Positions 1-8,077 of a stretch of 10,765 nucleotides of DNA are shown piece by piece; the stretch's first letter is position 1, and the number at the start of each line of letters is the position of its first letter. The stretch is taken from contig CAYGWP010000496.1 in the NCBI GenBank assembly GCA_964353455.1, positions 1 through 10,765 on the forward strand. The letters are read 5' to 3'. Below the pieces are notes generated by a model. The model saw only the letters and a program-made list of their open reading frames with translations. It ran no database searches and had not been told where the DNA came from. The translations under genes and the position numbers were made by a program. This stretch comes from CAYGWP01 sp964353455. Its GTDB lineage: Bacteria > Planctomycetota > Phycisphaerae > FEN-1346.

Positions 1-346
1 TGATCCGCAGCACCCCGGTCGGAAACCGGAGTTCACGAACCTCTTTGATGGGCTCGCGCCCAACCGCAGGGGGCGGACTCCTCACGTCAACGACGGTCGA
101 ACACTCAGGGTGCCGGAAGATGCGGCCATCGCGCACGAAGCCCGCCTCGGCCAGCGCGGCAGCAACGTCAGCCGGTTTCGCATACGTCTCGGGCACGAAG
201 TCAAGGTCCTCGGAAACGTAGGCCCCCTCGGCATAGATGGTAACGCACGTGCCGCCGGAGAGCACGGCCCGGATCCCGCGATTCGCCAGGCGATCGGCAA
301 CAAACGCCGCCAGTTCTCCAACCGTCATGTCGCGGACGGTTTTCAT
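1..346 (-). CDS. Nucleotidyltransferase, AbiEii-like (partial, runs off left edge)
   Basis: The 115 codons visible from ATG at 346 stay open to base 1, so the C-terminus is missing. The protein shows the polymerase-beta nucleotidyltransferase signature: S30-G31-G32, then S45-E-D47-L-D49 (the paired metal-binding aspartates), then a hydrophobic strand ending in D87, which fits the third catalytic aspartate. Members of this fold transfer a nucleotide to protein, RNA or small molecules; AbiEii toxins belong to it. The start is fixed by the ATGA overlap with the upstream winged-helix gene, which implies translational coupling and a shared transcript. The pairing of a small DNA-binding protein with a downstream nucleotidyltransferase resembles AbiE-type toxin-antitoxin modules. 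A housekeeping or antibiotic-modifying nucleotidyltransferase is an alternative, because the C-terminal half that would separate these families is outside the window. The fold call is fairly secure; the toxin role is inference. Confidence 0.75.
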   Translation of the reverse strand, partial: MKTVRDMTVGELAAFVADRLANRGIRAVLSGGTCVTIYAEGAYVSEDLDFVPETYAKPADVAAALAEAGFVRDGRIFRHPECSTVVDVRSPPPAVGREPIKEVRELRFPTGVLRI

Positions 347-672
347 ATCGGTTTGCCCGCCATGCGCGGCCGCCGCCGCGACATGAGGAGCGCCTGCCGC
401 TCCCCCTCCGGATAGAACGTGAGCGCCTTGGCGAGCAGCGCCCTGAGTTCAGCCAGGAATGGATACCGCGGGTTGAACCCGTAGAGGCGGGTCCGGCCGA
501 CCAGCCGGCCATAGATCACCCCGGCCACCTCAAGACGCTCCAGTTGCCGCTGCATGGCGCTGAACGTTGAGCCGAGAGACCTGGCCATCTCCCGCGCGTA
601 CCCCTCATCCAGGCAGTGGAGGTAGATCAGGGCCTTCTCCGCATCCCGCGAACCCAGCAGCGGCTCCAACAT
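343..672 (-). CDS. Winged-helix transcriptional regulator paired with nucleotidyltransferase
   Basis: A 109-aa cytoplasmic protein. Residues about 10-66 read as a winged helix: helix 1 (AEKALIYLHCLDEG), a helix-turn-helix from about Y25 to V52 (YAREMARSLGSTFSAMQRQLERLEVAGVI), then a basic wing (YGRLVGRTRLYGFNPRYP). The tail is basic (MSRRRPRMAGK). This pattern matches small ArsR/MarR-like winged-helix proteins that are often encoded next to, or fused to, nucleotidyltransferases. The ATG at 672 has a strong Shine-Dalgarno (GGAGGAG, 682-688) 9 nt upstream. Its stop overlaps the start of the nucleotidyltransferase gene by 4 bp. A perfect 20-bp palindrome in its leader is a likely autoregulatory operator. 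By analogy with AbiEi it could be the antitoxin and repressor, but it lacks the extra C-terminal domain of classical AbiEi, so that role is inferred. The winged-helix call itself is strong. Confidence 0.85.
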   Translation of the reverse strand: MLEPLLGSRDAEKALIYLHCLDEGYAREMARSLGSTFSAMQRQLERLEVAGVIYGRLVGRTRLYGFNPRYPFLAELRALLAKALTFYPEGERQALLMSRRRPRMAGKPI

Positions 673-705
673 AAGGCACCTCTCCTCCGGTCCTTTAACC
701 CCGGC

Positions 706-734
706 TAGGGTCTATATAGACCCTATTAGGGGTC
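706..734 (-). promoter_or_regulatory. Operator-like palindrome with three half-sites
   Basis: Bases 706-725 form a perfect 20-bp palindrome, TAGGGTCTATATAGACCCTA. Bases 730-734 add another GGGTC. The half-sites GGGTC (708-712), GACCC (719-723) and GGGTC (730-734) therefore lie exactly 11 bp apart, about one helical turn, so they face the same side of the DNA. The element sits in the leader of the winged-helix gene, between its predicted -10 box and its Shine-Dalgarno. The natural reading is an autoregulatory operator for that protein, binding as a dimer or a cooperative higher oligomer. A role as an RNA hairpin in the leader is possible too. The palindrome is directly seen; the binding protein is inferred. 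Confidence 0.7.
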
Positions 735-754
735 ACATGGCCCCGTCACACGGT

Positions 755-783
755 ATTATATCGGCACAAGAGACCGCCGGCAA
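755..783 (-). promoter_or_regulatory. Sigma70-like promoter of the winged-helix/nucleotidyltransferase unit
   Basis: On the minus strand, TTGCCG (783-778, 4 of 6 matches to TTGACA) is followed after a 17-bp spacer by a perfect TATAAT (760-755). Initiation would fall near 748, giving a leader of about 75 nt that contains the palindromic operator at roughly +24 to +43. A repressor bound there would act as a downstream roadblock or by interfering with promoter escape. It lies in the only gap between the GH27 gene and the winged-helix gene, so the pair is likely transcribed separately from the glycan cluster. Confidence 0.6.
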
Positions 784-840
784 GCAGGCAAACCGTGTTT
801 TCGGTATCCAGATGCCCTAAGGATGGCGTTTCGCGGTGCG

Positions 841-2343
841 TTAGTCCACTGAGGAAACACGGATAAGCACCACCCCATGCGCCAACACCTTCGACTCGAA
901 CTTCCCATCGAACGCGCCGAGGTCCACCTGGCGCCAGAGGTCGCGGACGCGGTGCGGGCCGTGGATGCCGAGGTCGGACCACCGGACAGTAACGGTGCGC
1001 GGGGCGGCGGCGCGGTTAAAGAGGCCGACGGCCTTCGAGCCGTCCTCCATGTCCTTCGCCCAGGCCTCAAGGTCGCCATCGACGGCGATGCGGCCGGCCT
1101 GGCGGCCGAGCGGGTCCTGGTTCACGTCGAGGACCTCATCATTGGCGAGCAGGCCGAGGGTGAACTCATCGAGGTTCTGGAGGTCGCAGCCGAGGAGCAG
1201 CGGCGCGGCCAGAAGGCACCATAGGCTTATATGTGTATATTGCTCATTGGGAGTGAGGCGGCTGGGCCGCAGCGTCGGCCCCCAGCCCACGCGGCCGACG
1301 ACGAGCATGTCGGGGTCGTTCCAGCGGCCGGGTCCGGCGAAGGGCCGCCAGCGGTCCTGCGAAAAGCCGATCCCTGAGACCGATTCCCACGTGTCGATGA
1401 TGTCGCCCGTGGTCCGCCAGGAGTTTGCGAGGCGCGCCCACTCGGCGGCAAGGTCGAACGGGGCGCTATTTGAGAGCGCGAAGACGATGTCGCGGCCGCT
1501 CGCCCTGAGGGCCTCGGCCATCGCAAGGGCGTGCTCCACATCCATCGGTTTCCAGTCATATTTGAGGAAGTCTATCCCCCACGCGGCGAACTCGCGGGCA
1601 TCGGCCTCGTGGAACGCGACCGCCCCGAAGGCGTGGCCCTTCCCGGTCACGCGCCCGTCGTCGGTGTCGGCCGAGCCGCCCGCGAATCCCGCGTACGATG
1701 TCTTCCAGGGCGTGGAGTAGATGCCGAGCCTGAGACCCCGCTCGTGGGCGTACGCGGCAAGGGCCTTCATGTCGGGGAACCGCGGTTTGGGCTGGAGTGC
1801 GTACGCCGGCGGCGCCCGGACGCCCTGCCAGCAATCGTCGATATTGATATATGACCAACCGTGGTCAACCAGGCCCGATGCGACCATGCCGTCGGCCGCA
1901 TCGCGGACTTTCTCATCATCGACCGATTCCGCCCAGCAGTTCCACGAGTTCCAGCCCATCGGCGGCGTAAGGGCAATGCGGTCGCCCACGATGATTCTGA
2001 GGGCCCGCGACGCTGTGCCGCGCGGCCCGGCGGCCGAGACCGTCACCACGTACTCGCCCTCTTTCGACACCGCACCGGTGATGCGGCCGGTCTTTGCATC
2101 GAGTACAAGGCCCTGCGGCAGGCCGCGCGCGGCGAACGCAATCGGCCGCTCGCCGGTGGCCGTCACGGTGAAGAGCACCGGCCTGCCCGGCCGCACGCCG
2201 AAAACCAGCGGGCCGGTTATCCTCGGCGCGGGCGGGGGCTTGGGCGTGAGGATGCCGTACTGCTCGGTGGGCGCATCGGCGGCAAAGGCGCACTCGGCTA
2301 CGAGCAGCGCCAGGCAAATCGCAATTGTCGGCCAAATGGCCAT
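841..2343 (-). CDS. Secreted GH27 alpha-galactosidase-family glycoside hydrolase
   Basis: A 500-aa protein predicted to cleave terminal alpha-galactosyl or related residues such as beta-L-arabinopyranosyl outside the cytoplasm. The signal peptide is about residues 1-22 (cleavage near AFA-ADA). Residues about 48-120 look like a putative Ig domain (He_PIG type: GLPQGLVLDAKTGRITG). The (beta/alpha)8 barrel starts at TPPMGWNSWNCW (126-137). Family residues are visible: substrate-binding D169-D170 in YINIDDCW, nucleophile D263 in FLKYDWK, R310 and acid/base D314 in SWRTTGDIIDTW, the conserved RWNDPDM (340-346), and NQDPLGRQ (408-415) leading into the C-terminal beta domain. These align by eye with human alpha-galactosidase A D92/D93, D170, R227 and D231. 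I chose ATG 2343 because a GAGGTG ribosome site and the signal peptide follow it; the frame is open to ATG 2421, but that extension crosses a hairpin. It is the last gene of the glycan cluster and probably has its own start or an attenuated link. Exact substrate unknown. Confidence 0.9.
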   Translation of the reverse strand: MAIWPTIAICLALLVAECAFAADAPTEQYGILTPKPPPAPRITGPLVFGVRPGRPVLFTVTATGERPIAFAARGLPQGLVLDAKTGRITGAVSKEGEYVVTVSAAGPRGTASRALRIIVGDRIALTPPMGWNSWNCWAESVDDEKVRDAADGMVASGLVDHGWSYINIDDCWQGVRAPPAYALQPKPRFPDMKALAAYAHERGLRLGIYSTPWKTSYAGFAGGSADTDDGRVTGKGHAFGAVAFHEADAREFAAWGIDFLKYDWKPMDVEHALAMAEALRASGRDIVFALSNSAPFDLAAEWARLANSWRTTGDIIDTWESVSGIGFSQDRWRPFAGPGRWNDPDMLVVGRVGWGPTLRPSRLTPNEQYTHISLWCLLAAPLLLGCDLQNLDEFTLGLLANDEVLDVNQDPLGRQAGRIAVDGDLEAWAKDMEDGSKAVGLFNRAAAPRTVTVRWSDLGIHGPHRVRDLWRQVDLGAFDGKFESKVLAHGVVLIRVSSVD

Positions 2344-2386
2344 AGCACCTCGTGGCAGCACCAGCACAAAGCAAAGACACAAATGA

Positions 2387-2408
2387 CCGTCGCCGTTCGC
2401 GGCGACGG
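2387..2408 (-). terminator. Hairpin with T-rich tail between the propeller gene and GH27
   Basis: CCGTCGCCG (2387-2395) pairs perfectly with CGGCGACGG (2400-2408) around a 4-nt loop. On the minus strand the stem is followed by a T-rich but interrupted run (TCATTTGTGTCTTTG), which resembles an imperfect intrinsic terminator. It lies about 100 nt after the stop of the upstream gene and 43 nt before the GH27 start, so it could end the upstream transcript or act as an attenuator or leader structure for GH27. Confidence 0.45.
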
Positions 2409-2431
2409 CTAAACACAGCAACGGCTAAACA
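2405..2431. repeat. Direct repeat ACGGCTAAACA, two copies
   Basis: ACGGCTAAACA occurs at 2405-2415 and again at 2421-2431, a 16-bp period. The first copy overlaps the 3' arm of the 9-bp hairpin at 2387-2408. On the minus strand both copies read TGTTTAGCCGT. The function is not apparent; a regulator-binding repeat ahead of GH27 is one option. Confidence 0.5.
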
Positions 2432-2459
2432 ACGACTGTTTCGCCGGCCTTAGTTCGAC

Positions 2460-2489
2460 GCCGCGAAATCTCGCGGCCCGTACGGGCCG
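2460..2489. other. Two overlapping, mutually exclusive hairpins
   Basis: Bases 2474-2489 are a perfect 16-bp palindrome, CGGCCCGTACGGGCCG. Bases 2460-2466 (GCCGCGA) pair with 2471-2477 (TCGCGGC) around a 4-nt loop. The two structures share bases 2474-2477, so in RNA only one can form fully at a time. They begin about 18 nt after the stop codon of the upstream propeller gene. There is no U-tract, so mRNA 3'-end protection, a switchable structure or a protein site are all possible. Confidence 0.5.
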
Positions 2490-2507
2490 GCCAAATATCG
2501 TACGGAA

Positions 2508-4589
2508 TTACTCGGACCAGCCGGGCAGCGAGACAGTGGCCTGGTAATTCGAGTAATTGTACAGCGGGTTGCGGCGGGGCTTGTAGAGCCGGCCGGAGCG
2601 CGGGCCGTCGCCCTGCGTATAAACCCAGATGCGGCGGGTGTCCCAGGCGACGATCTCGTCGCGGCAGTCGCCCGTCAGGTCAAGGACGGCGTTGCATAAG
2701 TCGGGGTGGCCGTCATCGGGGAAGACCACGGCGCGGCGGCCGCGGCCGTCGAACATGCCGCCCTCCTTCAAGTTGGCGTTATGGACGAAGAACTCCTCGG
2801 AACGCCCGGTCCAGTTGACGGGGAGGCACATGCTGCCGTGCTGGTTCGGCTCGAAGTCGTGATAGACCGCCTGCTCGGCGTCGAAGAAGTGGACGATGCC
2901 CTGGTTGCCCCAGAAGTTGATGGAGACGGTTTCGAGGCCCGGGAGGTCGTCGCGGAAGTTGGCGACGGCGGGGTTCTGCACGTGGCCGAGTCGCTGGTGC
3001 TTGAGGATCTTGCCCCGCAGGTCGATGAGCAAGACCCCCTCATCGCTTGCGGCACAGAGGATGCGCGGCGCCAGGTCATCGCGGAACTTGACGATGGCGA
3101 CGCCGTCGGCGTGGTCCTTGAGCGTGCCGTCGAGGCTCCACAGTTTCCGCCCATCGTGGTCGAAGAGGCTGTAGCCGATGAGGACCTCGTCCTTGCCGTC
3201 GCCGTCGATGTCGGCCGCCCACGGGTAGTGGCCGGTGGTGCACTCGCCGTGCCAGAGGGTCTCGAGGCGGTCGCTGAGTGCCCAGAGGTTCCAGTACCGG
3301 TCCTTGATGATGATGTCTCGCGGGCGTCCCGTGCCGCGCAGGTCGCAGAAGAAGAGGCAGTCGCCGAGGATGCGGGGGTACTTGGCGCCTTTGCGGTCGG
3401 TGGCGGGCGTGGGGGCCTTGTACTTGGTGCGGCCGGTGGCCCCGTCGGCGACGATGATTTCGAAGTTCATGCAATAGACGACCTCGCTCTGGCCGTCGCC
3501 GTCGATGTCGTGAATCTGGAAGGCCACATCGTTCGTCAGGTTGTCGTGCGACGGGTCGGGCGTGCCGAGTTGCCAGAGGATTCTGCCGTCGAAGGTCATG
3601 GCCGTGAGGCACGAGAGTTCGCTGTAACTGTCGCCCGGGCCGTGATGGACGACCTGGCCGATGAGGAGGTCGGTCCTGGCGTCGCCGTCGAGGTCGCCGA
3701 AGCGGAGGTTTCGTCCGACGCCGAAGCCGGGCGTTTCGAGTTTTCTCCATACGACGGGCCGCGGGTTGGCGGCCTGGAGGTCGGCCTCCTCTTTGGCGCG
3801 TGCCGACGAGCGGGCCTCGAACTGCGCCTTCTCGGTCGCGGGCATCGTTACCCGAACGTGGCTGTAACGCGTGGGGACGTCGGACGTAAGGCCGATCTTC
3901 CCTCGCGGGTACGTCGCGTCCTCGGCCTCCAGGACCGCCCCTGCGACCTCGACGCGCAGACGGTTTCCCGCCGCCGTCGCGGTAAGCGTGAGCATCTCGC
4001 CCGGATTCCAGGGACACTTCGCCTCCGCGAGGACCTTCTCAAGCGGCTGATGGAACCCCGTCTCGTGCCTCACCATCTTCAGGATCGCCCTTGCGCCCGA
4101 GACGCCCGCGAAGTAGTAGCAGCGATCGTTGCGGTAGCGGAAGGCGATGCCGCTCTGTCCGTCGCCGGACTCGGGGGCGAACTGCACGGCGACCGTGTAA
4201 TCGGCCCAGAGTTCGTCGCCGGAGATGATCATCGGGTGGCTGTCGCGGCGGCCTCCATTGCGGTAGCCCTGGACCATGACGGAGCGGCCGGCGTCCTGCT
4301 CGACGCGCCAGGCCGTCTGGGCGGCGGTATCGGTCGTAAAGCACGAGACCGCCCAGTTGCCGCGCGGGGAGAGTTCCGGCACATAGTGGTATTCGGCGTG
4401 GGCGCCGATCCGGGAGAGCATCGGCCCGGCGGGCGTGGCGGAGAAATCGTCGTCCAGCAGGATCGCGGCCTCGCCGCGCGCGGCCGTGGCGCAGGCGAGG
4501 AGCAGGAGTGAGCCGGCGGCAACCGTCACGGTCTGATGGATGGAGCACAATATATCCATGCGCTTCCCCTTTTCGGGTGGCATGCCCAT
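2508..4589 (-). CDS. Secreted protein: jelly-roll-like N-terminus plus FG-GAP/VCBS-type propeller
   Basis: A 693-aa exported protein. Residues 1-40 hold a signal sequence: basic KGKR, then a hydrophobic stretch to LLLLACATAARG. The LLAC motif could also be a weak lipobox. Residues about 43-250 read as a concanavalin/LamG-like sandwich (DDDFSATPAG start, QSGIAFRYRNDRCYYF, RLRVEVAG, PRGKIGL). An alanine/glutamate-rich helix (about 251-275) links this to a beta-propeller with calcium-type motifs DLDGDARTD (299), DIDGDGQSE (361), DIDGDGKDE (460) and DLTGDCRDE (637). The propeller recalls rhamnogalacturonan-lyase PL11-like proteins, including GYSLFDHDGRKLWSLD and the terminal LYNYSNYQATVSLP, but I cannot assign catalytic residues, so lyase activity is a hypothesis. 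The start at 4589 shares its A with the previous gene's stop (TGATG). ATG 4559 has a better ribosome site (AGGGGA) but removes the positive charges of the signal peptide; ATG 4583 is also possible. Confidence 0.75.
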   Translation of the reverse strand: MGMPPEKGKRMDILCSIHQTVTVAAGSLLLLACATAARGEAAILLDDDFSATPAGPMLSRIGAHAEYHYVPELSPRGNWAVSCFTTDTAAQTAWRVEQDAGRSVMVQGYRNGGRRDSHPMIISGDELWADYTVAVQFAPESGDGQSGIAFRYRNDRCYYFAGVSGARAILKMVRHETGFHQPLEKVLAEAKCPWNPGEMLTLTATAAGNRLRVEVAGAVLEAEDATYPRGKIGLTSDVPTRYSHVRVTMPATEKAQFEARSSARAKEEADLQAANPRPVVWRKLETPGFGVGRNLRFGDLDGDARTDLLIGQVVHHGPGDSYSELSCLTAMTFDGRILWQLGTPDPSHDNLTNDVAFQIHDIDGDGQSEVVYCMNFEIIVADGATGRTKYKAPTPATDRKGAKYPRILGDCLFFCDLRGTGRPRDIIIKDRYWNLWALSDRLETLWHGECTTGHYPWAADIDGDGKDEVLIGYSLFDHDGRKLWSLDGTLKDHADGVAIVKFRDDLAPRILCAASDEGVLLIDLRGKILKHQRLGHVQNPAVANFRDDLPGLETVSINFWGNQGIVHFFDAEQAVYHDFEPNQHGSMCLPVNWTGRSEEFFVHNANLKEGGMFDGRGRRAVVFPDDGHPDLCNAVLDLTGDCRDEIVAWDTRRIWVYTQGDGPRSGRLYKPRRNPLYNYSNYQATVSLPGWSE

Positions 4590-4591
4590 CA
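4587..4591 (-). promoter_or_regulatory. TGATG stop-start junction
   Basis: On the minus strand the TGA stop of the LamG-bearing sialidase-like gene shares its final A with an in-frame ATG of the propeller gene. Such junctions favour termination-reinitiation. The alternative start, 30 nt downstream, is also close enough for coupling. Confidence 0.5.
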
Positions 4592-6396
4592 GCGCCCCGC
4601 CCTGAAGTTGCCAACCGCCTCGGAGGTCCGCAAGGGGCGGTCGTAAATCCGCAGGCGGCCGAGGTCGATGCCGACCAGCGCCTGGGCCTTGCCGCCGCAG
4701 TCGCCGAGGGCGGCGGGGAATCGGCCCCAGCCGAAGTCGCGCTCGGCCCCGCCGTCGCACAATACGCCGTCCACGACGAACGTGATGATCTTCGGCCCGC
4801 CATCGACCGTCATCACGATGTGATGCCAGCCGGGACTGGTTCTCAGGCTGTCATCGCTGCGCCACACGGCCGACGTGCGGCCGTCGCTGAGCGCCAGGTG
4901 GAACATGTCAGTCTCTCCGATCTCAAGGTTGATGCCTCGACCAGTCTCATCGCGCGTATCCAGTACTGATCGCGATAGACCGGTCACGGAATGATTCACC
5001 CAGAGTTCGATAGTGAACCCGCCGCCGGATGAGAGGTCCGGGAGGCGCGGCATCGCGAAAGTCGCGTAGGGCTTGCACTTCTCGGCGGGGAGGTCGAGGG
5101 CGCAGCCGCGCGCGGCCACAGCGCCGCCGCTGTCGAACTGGCTCCACAAGCCTTCCAGAAGCGCGGGGTCGATCGCGTGCACGCGGGCGGCGGACTTCTG
5201 CGTCTCGGTGACCCAGAACCGGCCGTCCTGCTCGATGAAGTCGGGGTAACTCATGCGGACCTTCGGGTCAGCGTCGTAGAGAAGGATTTCGGGCTGCGAC
5301 CAGAGGATGCGGCCGCCTCGTTCGATGCCGCCCGCCAAAAAGGCGGGGTTCCGGTTCTCGTATGATTTAGTAGAGTTATTGTGATACCAGAACAGGTACT
5401 TTCCGGCCGAGGTGCGGAAGACGCGCGGGTTGGCCCGCGGGTTCTTCATTTTGCGGCCGTCGGCGTACGCCATGATCTCGGGCCTGGGCCACGACCGCCC
5501 GCCGTCGCGGCTCACGGAGAAGCACGGGTGGCCCGTGGTGGTGCGATAGACGCAGTAGAGCGACCCGTCGGAGAGCGGGACCATGTTGTGCTCTTCCTGG
5601 ACGCTTCCGAACTCCGCGGCGCGGATGCCGGAGTCGCCTTCGGGCAGGAGTTCCCAGCGGAGTTTCGCCGGGTCGGGTTCGGAGAGAATGTTGTCGGAGC
5701 GGTAGAGCCAGCCCTCGCCCTGCTCGAGCATGTACTTGCCGAGTTTCGTAAGCGGCAGGTACGCGCCGGCGCCGACGGCGAAGGGCTTGGCGACGCCCCA
5801 GAATATCTGGACCTTGCCCTGCCAGTCGTTGGCACGGTCGCAGGCCGTAAGTCGCATGGGCAGCCGCTGCCGTCCGGGCGACCACGTCCGGCCGCCGTCA
5901 TCAGAATATTTATAACAGTACCAGCCGAGCATATCGGCCCGGACCTTTTTCGTGCCGAGCGTATCGACGCGGTCTCCGTTATAGTCGTAGAAGGCGTACA
6001 CGCGGCCGGCGGGGGTGACGAGCGGCACGACCCACGACGCCTCCGGACCGTCGGCCGGCTCGATATCAACGGGCTTCGACCACGTGCGGCCGCGGTCCGT
6101 GCTCCGGACGGCGACGACGTGCTGGCCTTTCTCGCCCTCCTTGCCGCGCCCCGTGGTCATCACGCAGAGCCACGCGCCGTCCGGCAGGACGACCACGAAC
6201 GGCTGGTCGCAGTAGCCCTCATCGGGTATGAGGCTGCCGCCGGTGATGTTTCGCGGGTCGGGCATGTCGGCGGCGCCTTGAGCGCCTGAGACCAGGCACA
6301 GCACGAGCGCCACCGTGATAAGCCGGGTGGCACGGCCACGCACGGCCGGACAAGCCGGCCGTGGCACACTCATTTTGCGGAGCGCGCGTCGAGGGT

Positions 6397-6400
<4 letters not shown>
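4589..6400 (-). CDS. Exported BNR/Asp-box sialidase-fold protein with C-terminal LamG-type domain
   Basis: A 603-aa exported protein. A basic N-terminus precedes a hydrophobic segment (about 27-43, LITVALVLCLVSGAQGAA). The middle is a six-bladed-propeller-type fold with three Asp boxes (SxDxGxxW): S100-W107 (STDRGRTW), S166-W173 (SDDGGRTW) and S297-W304 (SRDGGRSW). Residues about 461-600 are a LamG/concanavalin-like domain (FTIELWVNHS, GWHHIVMTVDG, GRLRIYDRPL), which probably binds a glycan. Enzymes of this type include sialidases and other exo-glycosidases; I cannot confirm the sialidase arginine triad, so the substrate stays open. The GTG start at 6400 overlaps the sulfatase stop as GTGA, suggesting coupled translation. 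ATG 6373 is a possible alternative, but it has no ribosome site. The gene sits between a sulfatase and the propeller protein, consistent with joint degradation of one glycan. Confidence 0.8.
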
Positions 6401-8028
<1,628 letters not shown>

Positions 8029-8033
8029 GGCGG

Positions 8034-8040
8034 CCTCCTT
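8034..8040 (-). promoter_or_regulatory. Shine-Dalgarno of the sulfatase gene
   Basis: AAGGAGG on the minus strand, 5 nt from ATG 8028. It settles the start choice against the longer open frame. The intergenic stretch 8029-8077 shows nothing else. Confidence 0.8.
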
Positions 8041-8077
8041 CAGAGGGAACGCGCCGCGCAAGCACGGCGCCTGGATG

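Noticed and set aside
2344..2421. Extended N-terminus of the GH27 gene from ATG 2421
   Set aside because: The extra 26 residues would precede a complete signal peptide and run through a 9-bp hairpin. ATG 2343 has a GAGGTG ribosome site at suitable distance.
2706..4511. Long plus-strand open frame (601 codons) opposite the propeller gene
   Set aside because: Its product is a low-complexity Val/Ala/Glu/Asp-rich chain with no motif. It mirrors the codon phase of the minus-strand gene, which has a signal peptide and clear DxDGDG repeats. GC-rich third positions create such antisense frames.
4590..4760. Extended Arg/Pro-rich N-terminus of the propeller gene
   Set aside because: It overlaps the C-terminal LamG domain of the upstream gene and pushes the signal peptide into the interior.
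5381..6289. Plus-strand open frame (302 codons) opposite the LamG-bearing sialidase-like gene
   Set aside because: Antisense shadow: Ala/Val/Gly/Arg-rich, with no motif.
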